From Kordiimonas marina (GTDB taxonomy: Bacteria > Pseudomonadota > Alphaproteobacteria > Sphingomonadales > Kordiimonadaceae), in contig NZ_JAINDF010000002.1 in assembly GCF_023006325.1 (NCBI RefSeq), positions 186,001 to 250,000 of the forward strand: a DNA stretch of 64,000 nucleotides, written 5' to 3'. Shown in pieces: positions 14,982-23,977 of this stretch. Numbering within the stretch: position 1 is the stretch's first letter; each line of letters opens with the position of its first letter. The notes under the pieces were generated by a model. The model searched no databases. It had not been told where the DNA came from and saw only the letters and a program-made list of their open reading frames with translations. The position numbers were made by a program, and so were the translations under genes.

Positions 14982-17014
14982 CTCTGCCAGCGCGCGCGGC
15001 CACCCTTGTTTTCCAGAATGTTCTGGAGCGCGGCCACCGTGCGGCGTTCATAACGCGTCCCGGCATCCCCGTGCAGGATGTCGATGGCTTTGTCGAAGCC
15101 GAGGCCGTCCCGGTGCGCGCGGGCTGAGACCATGCCGACGAAGGCGTTGGCGACCGACAGCACCCGGGCGCCGGGTTCGATCGCCTCACCCTTGAGGCCG
15201 TCGGGTTCGCCGCTGCCGTCCCAATGCTCGCGCATCTCACCCAGGATGCGGGCAACCGGGCCTTTGAAATCAAGACCTGCCACAAGGCTGGCGCCTTTCT
15301 GCATACTGTCACGCACAAGCGCCAGCTCATCGGGCGTGAGCGGGGTTTCTTTGGTCAGGATATCGATGGGCACGAAAATTTTGCCCAGGTTCACAAGCTG
15401 TCCGGCGATGCCGACGCTTTCGACCATATCCTCATCCCAGCCCATCTCACCGGCGATGACGCTGGCGACATCGGCCACGCGTTCGGAATGGTGGCGGCTC
15501 CAGGGGTCACGCGAATCGATGATTTCGGTCAGCGTGGTGACCAACTGCTTGAACAGCGTCTCGCTGCGTTCGCGCGCGCTGACAAGTTCGGTGATATCCT
15601 GCATCACCAGAAGCGCGTTTGCGTCTGCGTCGCCGCGCGCTTTCAAGGGCAGGGTTTCGGTCTGGAATGTCCGGGTGTCGCCGCCGACTTTGAGGTCGAG
15701 CTGAAGCTGGCTTTTCGTACCCTGGGCCGCTTTGGTCACCGCGTCCTGCAGCAGGGTGGTGGTTTCATTGTCGAACGCGGTGCCGAGGCGCCGGTCCTTA
15801 AGCTCGCCCACCGGCAAGCCGGTGATTTCCCCGACCTTCGTGTTGGCGAAATGGACGGTCATGCTGTCATCAAGCGCGGCAATCGCGGTTGGTTGACTGT
15901 CGCTGACCGACTGCAGGAACTCACTGAGCGCACGGTTGCTTTCGCTGAGTGCGGTCTGTTCGCGGTAGGAGGCTTCCAGCCGTCTCGACACACCGTGGCG
16001 CCACACCAGGATAAGGGCGGCAAGCACGAACAGGGTGGCGAGCGATAGTGTGATGATCAAGCTGTTGCGGCGGCTGTTGATATCGGCGAGCGCTTCATCA
16101 GCATCGATGGTGCGCACCAGAATCCACGGCACCGGAGCGCTAAGCTCGCGGCCGGTGACCAGCACCTTCACCCCGGCGTAATTGTTGAGAATTTTGAAGG
16201 CCCGGGGTTCGCGCGCGGCGAAGCTTGCGGCCGGGTCTACCCGTGCCTCGCCCAGGCGGCCGCCGCCCTTGAGCGGGGTGATCGGGTGGACGAGGTCACC
16301 ATCACCGCGGGTGACGATGTAGGTTTCCGCCGTCTGGCTTTGGGCGCCGGGTTGGTCCAGGGTTTTGAGGAATTCGCCATCCAGCGGGCGGGCACCGATG
16401 ACCCACACGGTTTCCTTGCCCTTTTGGCCGCCCATGCCTTCGTCTGAGGTAACCGGTGCACCAAACAGCACAAGCGGGGTCTTGTCAGCAAGCTCGGGGC
16501 CGAGGGCGATGAAGGAACCGCGGCTGTCCGCCGGCCATTCGCCGGGGCGCAACACCGGCATCCCCGTGGTCATGACAAGCGGGGTGCCGTCGCTCTTGAT
16601 CAGTGCGAGCCCGGCGCGGCGCGGCCGTTTGACGTTGGCGGCGACCTTGTCGATCGGCGTGTTCTGGTGGAAGCCGCTGCGTTCCGCCGTGGCGGAGAGC
16701 AGGGAGTAGACATAACCGCGCTGGGCCTCGGCGGCTTCGGGTGAGGCGGCAGCCATCATCTGGCCGGCATAAAGCTGGATGGAGGCATCGCCCGCGACAT
16801 CCTCAACGCTGGACAGGTAGCGGTTGAGCCAGGCGGAAACCTCGGCTGTGCGGCTGTCGGCCACCAGGTCCAGCCGGTCATGCCAGCGTTCCATATTGCG
16901 TTGGGATTCGGAGGCGGCGAAGCGGAGGATGAGGAAAAGCCCGGCCGCCAGTGCGATCAGAAGCCCTCCTGCCACGATGAGATATGATTTCCCTGATCCG
17001 CTCGACTGTGCCAC
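14951..17014 (-). CDS. Membrane PAS / degenerate HD-GYP-type protein
   Basis: 687 residues. One membrane helix at about 12-34, a long extracytoplasmic region (to about 325) of double-Cache type, a second helix, a short coil, a PAS domain (about 375-490, SDSQPTAIAALDDSMTVHFANT) and an HD-GYP-like C-terminus. Only the first metal-binding His (RHHSERVADVA) remains. The HD pair is replaced (QLVNLGK for the usual LHDIGK), the next His is absent, HHE-x-WDGSGYP reads REHWDGSGEP, and the later Asp is lost. It is therefore unlikely to cleave c-di-GMP and may be a receptor or scaffold. I chose GTG at 17014 with AAGGGG upstream over a TTG 25 codons earlier. Confidence 0.85.
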   Translation of the reverse strand: MAQSSGSGKSYLIVAGGLLIALAAGLFLILRFAASESQRNMERWHDRLDLVADSRTAEVSAWLNRYLSSVEDVAGDASIQLYAGQMMAAASPEAAEAQRGYVYSLLSATAERSGFHQNTPIDKVAANVKRPRRAGLALIKSDGTPLVMTTGMPVLRPGEWPADSRGSFIALGPELADKTPLVLFGAPVTSDEGMGGQKGKETVWVIGARPLDGEFLKTLDQPGAQSQTAETYIVTRGDGDLVHPITPLKGGGRLGEARVDPAASFAAREPRAFKILNNYAGVKVLVTGRELSAPVPWILVRTIDADEALADINSRRNSLIITLSLATLFVLAALILVWRHGVSRRLEASYREQTALSESNRALSEFLQSVSDSQPTAIAALDDSMTVHFANTKVGEITGLPVGELKDRRLGTAFDNETTTLLQDAVTKAAQGTKSQLQLDLKVGGDTRTFQTETLPLKARGDADANALLVMQDITELVSARERSETLFKQLVTTLTEIIDSRDPWSRHHSERVADVASVIAGEMGWDEDMVESVGIAGQLVNLGKIFVPIDILTKETPLTPDELALVRDSMQKGASLVAGLDFKGPVARILGEMREHWDGSGEPDGLKGEAIEPGARVLSVANAFVGMVSARAHRDGLGFDKAIDILHGDAGTRYERRTVAALQNILENKGGRARWQSYGERMSDDT

Positions 17015-17108
17015 CCTTTGCCCCTTTCCGTATCCGTTTGACGCATCCGCGTCAGGCGGTATGTTGGTACAGAATACCGATTGGCTCAAACTATTTCGAT
17101 TTGATTTT

Positions 17109-17810
17109 ATGGTTCACCGCAAGGGGTTGAGTAAGTTTATCTGTTTGGCGCTGCTGTTTTTTGCGGCCTCGCCCCTTCATGCCGCGCCGGTGCCGATGAA
17201 ACTGTTCGGCAGCCGGGAGATCATGTCGACCAACATGAAGGCTTTCACGAAATGGTCCGACATGTGGCGCAAATATAATTTGCCGCGTACTGCCGACCAG
17301 CCGCAAACGTCGCTGCCGCCCCAAAATGAGGGCGCGGAGCTGAAGTGCGCCGGGCTTGAACGCATTGCCTGCGGGCGCAAGGCCTGGAACAGCCTCATCG
17401 AGGCCCAGAAGGGCAAGCCCGAGCGGGAACAGCTCGATGCCGTCAATCTCTATATGAACAAGTCGCCCTATATCATCGACCCGGTGAATTGGGGTGTGCC
17501 GGATTATTGGGAAACGCCGGACGAGTTTTTCCTCAAAGACGGTGATTGCGAAGACTATGCGATCAGCAAATATATCACGCTCAAGCGCCTGGGTGTGGAC
17601 CCGGACACCATGCGGCTCGTGATCGTACAGGACGAAAACCTCCGCGCGGCCCATGCCATTCTGGCTGTCGCCCTGAAGGGGGTGACCTATATTCTGGATA
17701 ACCAGGTCAACACGGTTTTGCCGGACACCCAGATCCTGCATTACAGGCCGGTTTATTCGATCAATGAAAGTGCATGGTGGCTGCATCAGGTGCGCCGTTT
17801 TTCACACTAA
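17109..17810 (+). CDS. LapG-like transglutaminase-like cysteine peptidase
   Basis: 233 residues with an N-terminal signal peptide (hydrophobic stretch 10-20, cleavage after LHA). It belongs to the bacterial transglutaminase-like cysteine peptidases (BTLCP, DUF920): Cys147 in GDCEDYA, His182 in HAILAV and Asp197 in LDNQV form the triad, and PDEFFLKDGDCED is the family signature. In pseudomonads the relative LapG cuts biofilm adhesins in the periplasm under c-di-GMP control. It is divergent from the HD-GYP-like gene and precedes a degenerate EAL gene. No good ribosome site precedes the ATG, so the start is uncertain. Confidence 0.87.
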   Translation: MVHRKGLSKFICLALLFFAASPLHAAPVPMKLFGSREIMSTNMKAFTKWSDMWRKYNLPRTADQPQTSLPPQNEGAELKCAGLERIACGRKAWNSLIEAQKGKPEREQLDAVNLYMNKSPYIIDPVNWGVPDYWETPDEFFLKDGDCEDYAISKYITLKRLGVDPDTMRLVIVQDENLRAAHAILAVALKGVTYILDNQVNTVLPDTQILHYRPVYSINESAWWLHQVRRFSH

Positions 17811-17894
17811 ATTAAGGACTTGTGTGTTGAAGTTGCGCCGGTCCGATGTGGCAGATTAAGGGCCCAATCAAGGGGCGAAGTACGAGTAGCGGGT

Positions 17895-19271
17895 ATGAGC
17901 AGTAAGACAAAAGTCATTGAACAGATGGTTGATTATGTGCACCAGCTGCGCCGTCACACGGACGGTCGCCGCGCGGTTCACATCAGGCTTTCTGCGCTTG
18001 AACGCCCCTACCGTGAGGAACATTACCGGCTGTTTTGCGCGTCTACGTTGCGCGGCGTCATCACCAAGTTCGGGGGCACGATCTTTTCCCTGCCCAATAC
18101 CGACCTTGTCCTGATCACAAAGGGGGCAGCAGTAGACAATATCGATCCGCAATTGACGCTGATCCGGCGCAAGCTCCGCGGCTCCAGCCTGATCGCAAGC
18201 CAGGACCCGGCCCAGGGGGTCAGCGACGCCTTCGTTGAATGGTTCGACCTTGAAGCCCAGTATGCGGATTTCCGCAGTTATATCGATGCCCTTGCGGCGT
18301 CATTGAGTGGGGATGAGGAGGCTGCGCCCGCGCAGACCACCCGCAAGGCCCCGGCCAGGAAAGCCCAGCCCCCGCTTGTGGCGTTGCCGGCAGAGTTCGA
18401 AGGCGATGAAACTTCAAACCTGCTCGCGGAAATCAAGCGCAAGATATTGGATGGCGACGCGATGACGCCGCCCCGGCCCGCGCCCAGCCGTAAAATTCGT
18501 TTCGTCCAGATATCTGCTCCCAAACAGGCGGTTGAGCAGAAGGAGCTGGACCCCGACCTGTTGATCACGCTTTTCAAGGCGCTGCGCGGCACCGACGTGA
18601 CAGGGCTTCTGAGGCGTCAGTGCGTGATGGCGATTATGGGCGATGAGGAACCGATGGAGGTTTTCGTCCATCAACAGGTGCCGCAGAAGCTGCTTTTTCA
18701 AAAGCTGTTTAAAAGCGAAGTGCTCGCGCCCAACCGCTGGCTCAGCGGCTATCTGGATGATTATGTCACCACGCGCATACTGCATTCGCTGCCGTCGATG
18801 GAGGCGGAAAAATCCCTGGCATCCAGTATCCGGGTAACATCCTCGGGGGTGATGTCGGAGGCTTTCGAGATGTTTGACCAGTCTCTCGGTCCGCAGCCGC
18901 GCAGCCGGGTGATTTTGGAATTCACCGTCCTCGACATGATGGCCAACCCGCATCTCTATATGGCGGCCGTGCGCAAGGCGACGGGCAAGGGGTTCCGCCT
19001 CGCCCTTGCCGATATGGACCCGATTTCCTTCTCCTGGCTCGACCAGGCCCATTTCACGGCGGCCTTCGTCAAGATCCGCAAACCGGACTTGCCGGAATCC
19101 GAATGGCTGACACCTGAACTGGAAAGTTCCATCAGCTACAAGGTGGACAGGATCGGTATGGCCCGCGCGATCTTTGATGGCTGTGACAGCCCGGAAGACA
19201 TCGAACTCGGCCACAGGCTCGGCTTCACCCTGTTCCAGGGCGACGCCGTCGACCCGCTGACCAAGGCCTGA
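17895..19271 (+). CDS. Degenerate EAL domain protein
   Basis: 458 residues, no membrane helix. Residues 1-140 may be a remnant GGDEF-like domain, residues 150-225 a proline/alanine-rich linker, and the C-terminal 230 an EAL-type fold. Landmarks are displaced: ILEFTVLDMM sits where ELTET would be, LADMDPISFSWLDQ where DDFG-x-G-x-SSL would be, and GHRLGFTLFQGDAVD matches the terminal GIDYGQGYLFG strand. No E-x-L or paired Asp is seen, so phosphodiesterase activity is unlikely. It follows the LapG-like gene by 84 bases. A c-di-GMP effector role is inference only. Confidence 0.7.
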   Translation: MSSKTKVIEQMVDYVHQLRRHTDGRRAVHIRLSALERPYREEHYRLFCASTLRGVITKFGGTIFSLPNTDLVLITKGAAVDNIDPQLTLIRRKLRGSSLIASQDPAQGVSDAFVEWFDLEAQYADFRSYIDALAASLSGDEEAAPAQTTRKAPARKAQPPLVALPAEFEGDETSNLLAEIKRKILDGDAMTPPRPAPSRKIRFVQISAPKQAVEQKELDPDLLITLFKALRGTDVTGLLRRQCVMAIMGDEEPMEVFVHQQVPQKLLFQKLFKSEVLAPNRWLSGYLDDYVTTRILHSLPSMEAEKSLASSIRVTSSGVMSEAFEMFDQSLGPQPRSRVILEFTVLDMMANPHLYMAAVRKATGKGFRLALADMDPISFSWLDQAHFTAAFVKIRKPDLPESEWLTPELESSISYKVDRIGMARAIFDGCDSPEDIELGHRLGFTLFQGDAVDPLTKA

Positions 19272-19304
19272 TTTTCAAGCTATTTTGGAAGCCCGCGCGG
19301 CCCC

Positions 19305-19853
19305 TTATTGGGGCGAGCGTTTGGCGAGAATACGCTGAAGCGTACGGCGGTGCATGTTCAGGCGCCGGGCGGTTTCCGACACATTGCGGTCGCAGAGCTC
19401 ATAGACGCGCTGGATATGCTCCCATTTGACCCGGTCGGCCGACATGGGGTTTTCCGGCAAGGGCGGGGTGCCGCCTTCGATGTTGAGAAGCGTGTTGGCG
19501 ATCTCTTCCGGGTCGGCGGGCTTGGCGAGGAAATCGACCGCGCCGGCTTTCACCGCCGCCACGGCGCTTGCGATATTACCGTAGCCGGACAGCATGACGA
19601 TGCGCATGTCACTGCGGATCTGCCTGAGCGTCGGGACGAGGTCGAGCCCATTGCCGTCCGCCAGCTTCATGTCGAGTACCGCATATTGCGGGCGCTGGTT
19701 GGCGGCGATCAGCGCGGCTTCTTCCAGCCCCTCAGCGTCAAAGACGGTGAAACCGCGTCGTTCCATGCTGAGTTTCAGGCGCGAGCGAAACGCCTTGTCG
19801 TCTTCAACGATCAAGAGACGCTTTTCGTCGCTCCGGCTCACATCATCCGTCAT
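19305..19853 (-). CDS. regA: Redox response regulator RegA/ActR/PrrA
   Basis: 182 residues: receiver domain with the phosphoacceptor Asp61 in VLDMKL, Thr/Ser and Lys positions in MLSGYGN and AKPADPEE, a proline-rich hinge, and a Fis-like helix-turn-helix at the end (RRLNMHRRTLQRILAK), nearly identical to known RegA/ActR. It globally controls respiration, carbon and nitrogen fixation genes in response to redox. GGAGG lies seven bases before the ATG. Its start overlaps the 3' end of regB by 11 bases, so the two are translationally linked. Confidence 0.96.
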   Translation of the reverse strand: MTDDVSRSDEKRLLIVEDDKAFRSRLKLSMERRGFTVFDAEGLEEAALIAANQRPQYAVLDMKLADGNGLDLVPTLRQIRSDMRIVMLSGYGNIASAVAAVKAGAVDFLAKPADPEEIANTLLNIEGGTPPLPENPMSADRVKWEHIQRVYELCDRNVSETARRLNMHRRTLQRILAKRSPQ

Positions 19854-21198
19854 CGCTTTCCTCCTCATCCGCATCCGTATATTCGTCGAGGTCGCCACGG
19901 CGCCAATCAATCGCGACCCTGGCACCGCCTTGGGGCGACCGGTCGAAGGTCACCGTTGCGCCCGTGCGTTCTAGCAGGGTTTTGGCGATAAACAAGCCCA
20001 GACCCAGCCCACCATCGCGGCCTGCGGCCAATTGGCGCGTCGTAACATAGGGTTCCCCCAGCCGTTTGACAATCTGCGGGTCGAAGCCTGGGCCATCATC
20101 GTCGACCGTAATCGAAATACTGTCCGGGTCCCAATAGGTGCGGATTTCCACCACGCTATTGGCATAGCCTGTCGCGTTTTCGACAATGTTGCGCACGGCA
20201 TGGACCAGCTCGGGCAGGCGCCTGACTGTCAGCATCCCCTCCTTGACCGTGGCGAAGCGGATATCGACACCCCGGCCTTCATGCGGGGCGGCGGCTTCCC
20301 GGAGGATGGCCTCAAGCGCCATATAACTGAAATGGTCCTGTCCGTCCGTGCGGCGCAGTTCCCGCAGCTCCGACAGGATGCCGCGGCACCGTGTGGCCTC
20401 CGCAACGATAAGTTCCAGGTCGTTTTCCGTGTCCGGGTCGCCCGCTTGGGCCTTAAGGGTTTCAAGCCTGTCACGGGCAGCCAGCAGGATGGTGCCGAGC
20501 GGTGTGCCCAGTTCATGGGCTGCCGCCGCGGCCAGTGTGCCGAGCGCGGACAGGCGCTGTTCCTGCTCAAGCGCGATCTGCGTGGCGGTCAGGGCCTGGG
20601 CGCGGTACCGCCCTTCGCGCACGACCCGCGCCATGTAAAGCGCCAGGAACATCAGCGTGAAACACAGGCTGACCCACAGCCCGGCCATGACCAACCGGTG
20701 GATCTTGGGCGGCGTGCCGTTCCAGGGCAGCGGAAACGGGGTGAAAGCAAGGGCCGTAACCAGGATCAGCGACAGGACGATCAGGAACTTGGTGCTGGTC
20801 CTGCCGAGGATCGATGCGGACACGGTTGTCGGCGCGAGCAGGAGGATCGAGAACGGGTTCGCCAGGCCGCCGGTGACGAATAGAAGCGTCGCCAGGTGGG
20901 CAAGGTCGAACGCCAGATGCGCGGCCGCCTGCCTGTCGCTCAGCCGCGTGTTGGCATCGGCCCGAAAGGAAAACCACAGGTTCAGCATGGCTGACGTCAG
21001 CACGATCGGGACCGTGATATGGGGACGGACATCGAAATGCAGCACCAGGCCAACGACACCGAGCGCGGCCAACTGGCCCGCCACGGCCATCCAGCGGATC
21101 AGCACCAGCGTGCCGAGGCGGACACCGCCGCCGTGGGCGAGGTCGAGGTCGCTGTCGACCAGGATCAGGTCGTCCGAGGCTTTGTGGCTTTGTGGCAC
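19843..21198 (-). CDS. regB: Redox sensor histidine kinase RegB/ActS/PrrB
   Basis: 451 residues with six predicted membrane helices in the first 190 residues, including the quinone-sensing GGLANPFS motif at 110-117. The kinase core has His228 in AAAAHELGTPLGTI and the redox-active cysteine equivalent Cys271 in RCRGIL. ATPase motifs include DDDGPGFD and GLGLGLF. It phosphorylates RegA when the quinone pool or thiol state is reduced. The start is GTG with GGGAGG nine bases upstream, two bases after the stop of the CobD-like gene. Confidence 0.96.
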   Translation of the reverse strand: MPQSHKASDDLILVDSDLDLAHGGGVRLGTLVLIRWMAVAGQLAALGVVGLVLHFDVRPHITVPIVLTSAMLNLWFSFRADANTRLSDRQAAAHLAFDLAHLATLLFVTGGLANPFSILLLAPTTVSASILGRTSTKFLIVLSLILVTALAFTPFPLPWNGTPPKIHRLVMAGLWVSLCFTLMFLALYMARVVREGRYRAQALTATQIALEQEQRLSALGTLAAAAAHELGTPLGTILLAARDRLETLKAQAGDPDTENDLELIVAEATRCRGILSELRELRRTDGQDHFSYMALEAILREAAAPHEGRGVDIRFATVKEGMLTVRRLPELVHAVRNIVENATGYANSVVEIRTYWDPDSISITVDDDGPGFDPQIVKRLGEPYVTTRQLAAGRDGGLGLGLFIAKTLLERTGATVTFDRSPQGGARVAIDWRRGDLDEYTDADEEESDDG

Positions 21199-21200
21199 GG

Positions 21201-22160
21201 TTACAGGCCTCCCGTCAGGAAAAAGGATGTCGCCATCATGATTATAAGCAGGATTAACGCTTCTGCCACCAGCACCATGCGGCCTGCCTGGGCGATGTCT
21301 ATCGCATTCAGGCGGGCGCGGCCGTCCTTGGGGCCGATCCAGCGTGGGGCACCGTCGCCTTTTTTGATTGCGGGGCCGGAATCGAACGCGAGCGTCAAGC
21401 CTTCAGCGACCACGGCCAGCGGCCACAGGCGAAGCGGCAGCCTACCGGTGACGGGGGCGGCAAGTCCCCGGACGGCACCGGCCCTGGACCCCGGCAGGAT
21501 GAGGGGGCTCATCGCAAGCGCAAGCGCCGACAGGGCCGCGGCAGGGAGCGACGTGAGGGTATAGAAAAACGTGGCGGCAGCATAGAAAGGCCCGCTGGGT
21601 CGTCCGGCGCCTTCCGGCGCGCCACGGGCAATCAGCGCGGCGAGAAAGCGGAACGGCAGGAAAAAGGCAAACCCGCCCGCGGCGAACAGGGTCAGCCCCG
21701 CGACCACGGTTTCCGAGAAGGTGAAGACCAGCCGTTCGGCCCCGCGCCGCGCCGCATTATAGTGGTTTTCCGATTGACGATCGGGGCCGCTGCTCGCACT
21801 TTTCCGGGCATCCTGAAGAACCTTGTCCCAGCCGCGGCGCTGTCTGACCATCAGGGTCAGCAATACGGCGCCGACCGCCATGCCGGTTGAGCCACTGGCG
21901 ACCAACTTGTTCAGCCACAAGCCAGCCCATGCGAGCGCAGGGAGCAGGGCAAAAAGCACGATTAACCCACGGACCCGCCGTTCCGTGGTAGAGCGTTGCG
22001 GCCGGTTGAGACGCGTGTCCAACAGGGCGGCGAGACGTGCGATAAGGTCGTCCGGTCCCGGCAGCTTGCCAAGAAGGGCCTGCGACCCGAGAACAAGGTC
22101 AATAAGGAAAGCCAGGCCAAACAGGGTTAGCCAACTGACGATTGCGTGCCCGTAAGCCAG
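21201..22160 (-). CDS. CobD/CbiB-like membrane protein
   Basis: 319 residues if started at the CTG at 22160. The N-terminal LFGLAFLIDLVLG and the following RLAALLDTRLNRP match the CobD/CbiB (AmpE-related) start, and HYNAARRGAERLVFTFSETVVAG matches the segment usually containing ENFSDG. Key residues of true adenosylcobinamide-phosphate synthase (the GRDTS and ESxxEN segments) are missing, so the activity is doubtful. Several membrane helices are present. No ATG, GTG or TTG is in frame until codon 47; CTG follows GGGAGG at a good distance. It heads the operon with regB and regA. Confidence 0.55.
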   Translation of the reverse strand: MAYGHAIVSWLTLFGLAFLIDLVLGSQALLGKLPGPDDLIARLAALLDTRLNRPQRSTTERRVRGLIVLFALLPALAWAGLWLNKLVASGSTGMAVGAVLLTLMVRQRRGWDKVLQDARKSASSGPDRQSENHYNAARRGAERLVFTFSETVVAGLTLFAAGGFAFFLPFRFLAALIARGAPEGAGRPSGPFYAAATFFYTLTSLPAAALSALALAMSPLILPGSRAGAVRGLAAPVTGRLPLRLWPLAVVAEGLTLAFDSGPAIKKGDGAPRWIGPKDGRARLNAIDIAQAGRMVLVAEALILLIIMMATSFFLTGGL

Positions 22161-22209
22161 AAGGCCCTCCCTGTTTTATCCCGTGTGTTGGATGGTGACC
22201 CGGCCTGGA

Positions 22210-22779
22210 TCAATAATCCATGGCGCCGGCTTCTTTCAGCACGTCGATCATGCGGCGGCTGCGGCTCAGCCGGGCATATTCAAGCGCGGATTTGCCGGTA
22301 AGGTCCTGGACGTTCGGGTCCGCCCCGGCTTCGAGAAGCAGGGAGACGACACGAAGCTTACGGCCGCGGACGGCCTTGATCAGCGCGGTTTCCTGGGAGA
22401 TGTCGGTCTTGTTTGGGTTGGCATGATGCTCAAGAAGCAGTTTGACCATCGGGACATCCCCGGCCCCGGCTTTGCGCATGAGCGCGGTTTCGCCGCGGGT
22501 TTCTTCGGCCACATCCGGGTCTGCATGATACTTTAGCAGCAGCTTCACGACGTCCATGTCACCGCCATCCACAGCCATCATGAACGCGGGCATTCCGTCG
22601 CTGCGCTGGCGCGTATCGGGCGAAACACCCTTGGAAAGAAGCTCGGTCATCTTGTTGATATCCCGGTCCTTGATCGCCTTCATAAGGTCATATTGCGGGG
22701 ACATGGCATGAGCGACCGAGAAGAAACCGCCGACGAGGACGATGGTCAGGAAGACGAACGCGCGTTTAATCGCAAACAT
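22210..22779 (-). CDS. Exported ankyrin repeat protein
   Basis: 189 residues with a signal peptide (residues 1-25, cleavage after AHA) and about four ankyrin repeats between 30 and 185. The repeats show the usual pattern, for example DVVKLLLKYHADPDV, PMVKLLLEHHANPN and RVVSLLLEAGADPNVQD. It probably mediates protein contacts in the periplasm; the partner is unknown. It stands alone on the minus strand, some 50 bases before the CobD-like gene and divergent from the SCO1 gene. Confidence 0.9.
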   Translation of the reverse strand: MFAIKRAFVFLTIVLVGGFFSVAHAMSPQYDLMKAIKDRDINKMTELLSKGVSPDTRQRSDGMPAFMMAVDGGDMDVVKLLLKYHADPDVAEETRGETALMRKAGAGDVPMVKLLLEHHANPNKTDISQETALIKAVRGRKLRVVSLLLEAGADPNVQDLTGKSALEYARLSRSRRMIDVLKEAGAMDY

Positions 22780-22933
22780 GGAAACTCCGTTTTCACTTAT
22801 TTGTCATTGAGGCTGTCGGGGTGACGGTCTTTCCGTGACATGTGCGGTACATATTTCTATAACACCGGCAGGATCACAAGCCCTCCGGTGGTTTTTTCGG
22901 GTCTGGGTAGATCACAAAAAATGGAGATGTGAC

Positions 22934-23536
22934 ATGAAAATTGTACGGCTGATGTTATGGGCTGCCGTCGTTTTGGTCGGGATATTTTTTGTAGGACGCC
23001 ATTTCATGACGGCGCAAGACGCGGGATCCGGCCCCGGCGGACCGTTTACCCTGACATCGCAGACCGGTCAAAAAGTCTCCGATACCGATTTTCGTGGCCG
23101 TTTCATGCTGGTTTATTTCGGCTACACCTACTGCCCGGATGTCTGCCCGCTTGAGCTTGAAAAGATGAGCCGCGCGCTTGAGACCCTGGACAAGGAAGGC
23201 TACGACACCACGCCCTTGCAGCCGATCTTCATTTCGATCGACCCTGAGCGCGACACGGTCAAGGAAATGGCCGAATACGTGCCGCAATTCTATCCGCGCC
23301 TTCTGGGCCTGACGGGGACACCTGAAGAAATTGCCAAGGTCGCCAAGGAATATAAGGTTTATTATAAGAAGCGGGTTGTGAAGGACTCGGACGGTTACCT
23401 GATGGATCACCAGTCGATGATCTTCGTCATGGGGCCGGACGGCAAGTTCCAGCGCATTTTCTCCAGCCGGAATACGCCTGACCAGATGGTGGCGGCGCTC
23501 CGGCCGGTTCTAACGAAGGTCAAAGACACCAAGTGA
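22934..23536 (+). CDS. SCO1/SenC family copper chaperone
   Basis: 200 residues: N-terminal membrane anchor (about 5-22) and a thioredoxin-like domain facing the periplasm. Copper ligands are Cys67 and Cys71 in TYCPDVCPLE and His159 in DHQSMIFV. SCO proteins deliver copper to the CuA site of cytochrome c oxidase or act in thiol chemistry there. GGAG lies seven bases before the ATG; longer in-frame starts upstream lack the anchor position. The YcgN gene overlaps its stop by four bases. Confidence 0.94.
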   Translation: MKIVRLMLWAAVVLVGIFFVGRHFMTAQDAGSGPGGPFTLTSQTGQKVSDTDFRGRFMLVYFGYTYCPDVCPLELEKMSRALETLDKEGYDTTPLQPIFISIDPERDTVKEMAEYVPQFYPRLLGLTGTPEEIAKVAKEYKVYYKKRVVKDSDGYLMDHQSMIFVMGPDGKFQRIFSSRNTPDQMVAALRPVLTKVKDTK

Positions 23537-23964
23537 CAGCTTTCTGGAAAGAAAAATCGCTCACCGAGATGAGCCGCGAGGAGTGGGAATCGCTCTGCGA
23601 CAGCTGTGGCAAATGCTGCCTGCACAAGCTGGAGGATGAGGATACAGGCGAGATCCATTATACCGATATCGCCTGCCGCTTCCTCGACCCGGAGACCATC
23701 AAGTGCGGCAAATATTGGGTGCGCCAGCGCTTTGTCGGCAACTGTGTCGTCATGACTGCGGATATGCTGGACAAGCTGCCCTGGATGCCGTCCACCTGTG
23801 CATACCGGCTGCTTTATGAAGGCAAGGACCTGCCGGAATGGCACCCGCTTGTGAGCGGCGACCCTGACAGCATGATCAAAGCCGGAAAAACCGTGAAAGG
23901 CCGTGTGGTCGATGAGCGGGAAGCCGGTGACTTTGAAGACCATCTGGTCGATTGGCCAGCCTGA
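23533..23964 (+). CDS. YcgN family cysteine cluster protein
   Basis: 143 residues matching YcgN/UPF0260. Cysteines cluster as CDSCGKCC near residue 22 with further Cys in ACRFLD, KCGKYW, GNCVVM and TCAYRL, suggesting a metal or iron-sulfur site. Function is unknown. The GTG start overlaps the SCO1 stop (GTGA), indicating coupled translation. It is followed after 13 bases by a metalloprotease gene. Confidence 0.92.
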   Translation: MTAFWKEKSLTEMSREEWESLCDSCGKCCLHKLEDEDTGEIHYTDIACRFLDPETIKCGKYWVRQRFVGNCVVMTADMLDKLPWMPSTCAYRLLYEGKDLPEWHPLVSGDPDSMIKAGKTVKGRVVDEREAGDFEDHLVDWPA

Positions 23965-23977
23965 AGGAAGGGCGCTG

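Noticed and set aside
17015-17089. TTG start for the HD-GYP-like protein
   Set aside because: The TTG has no ribosome site. GTG at 17014 follows AAGGGG and places the membrane helix normally.
22022-22024. TTG as the start of the CobD-like gene
   Set aside because: It would drop 46 residues including the first hydrophobic segment typical of the family, and the ribosome site lies at the CTG instead.
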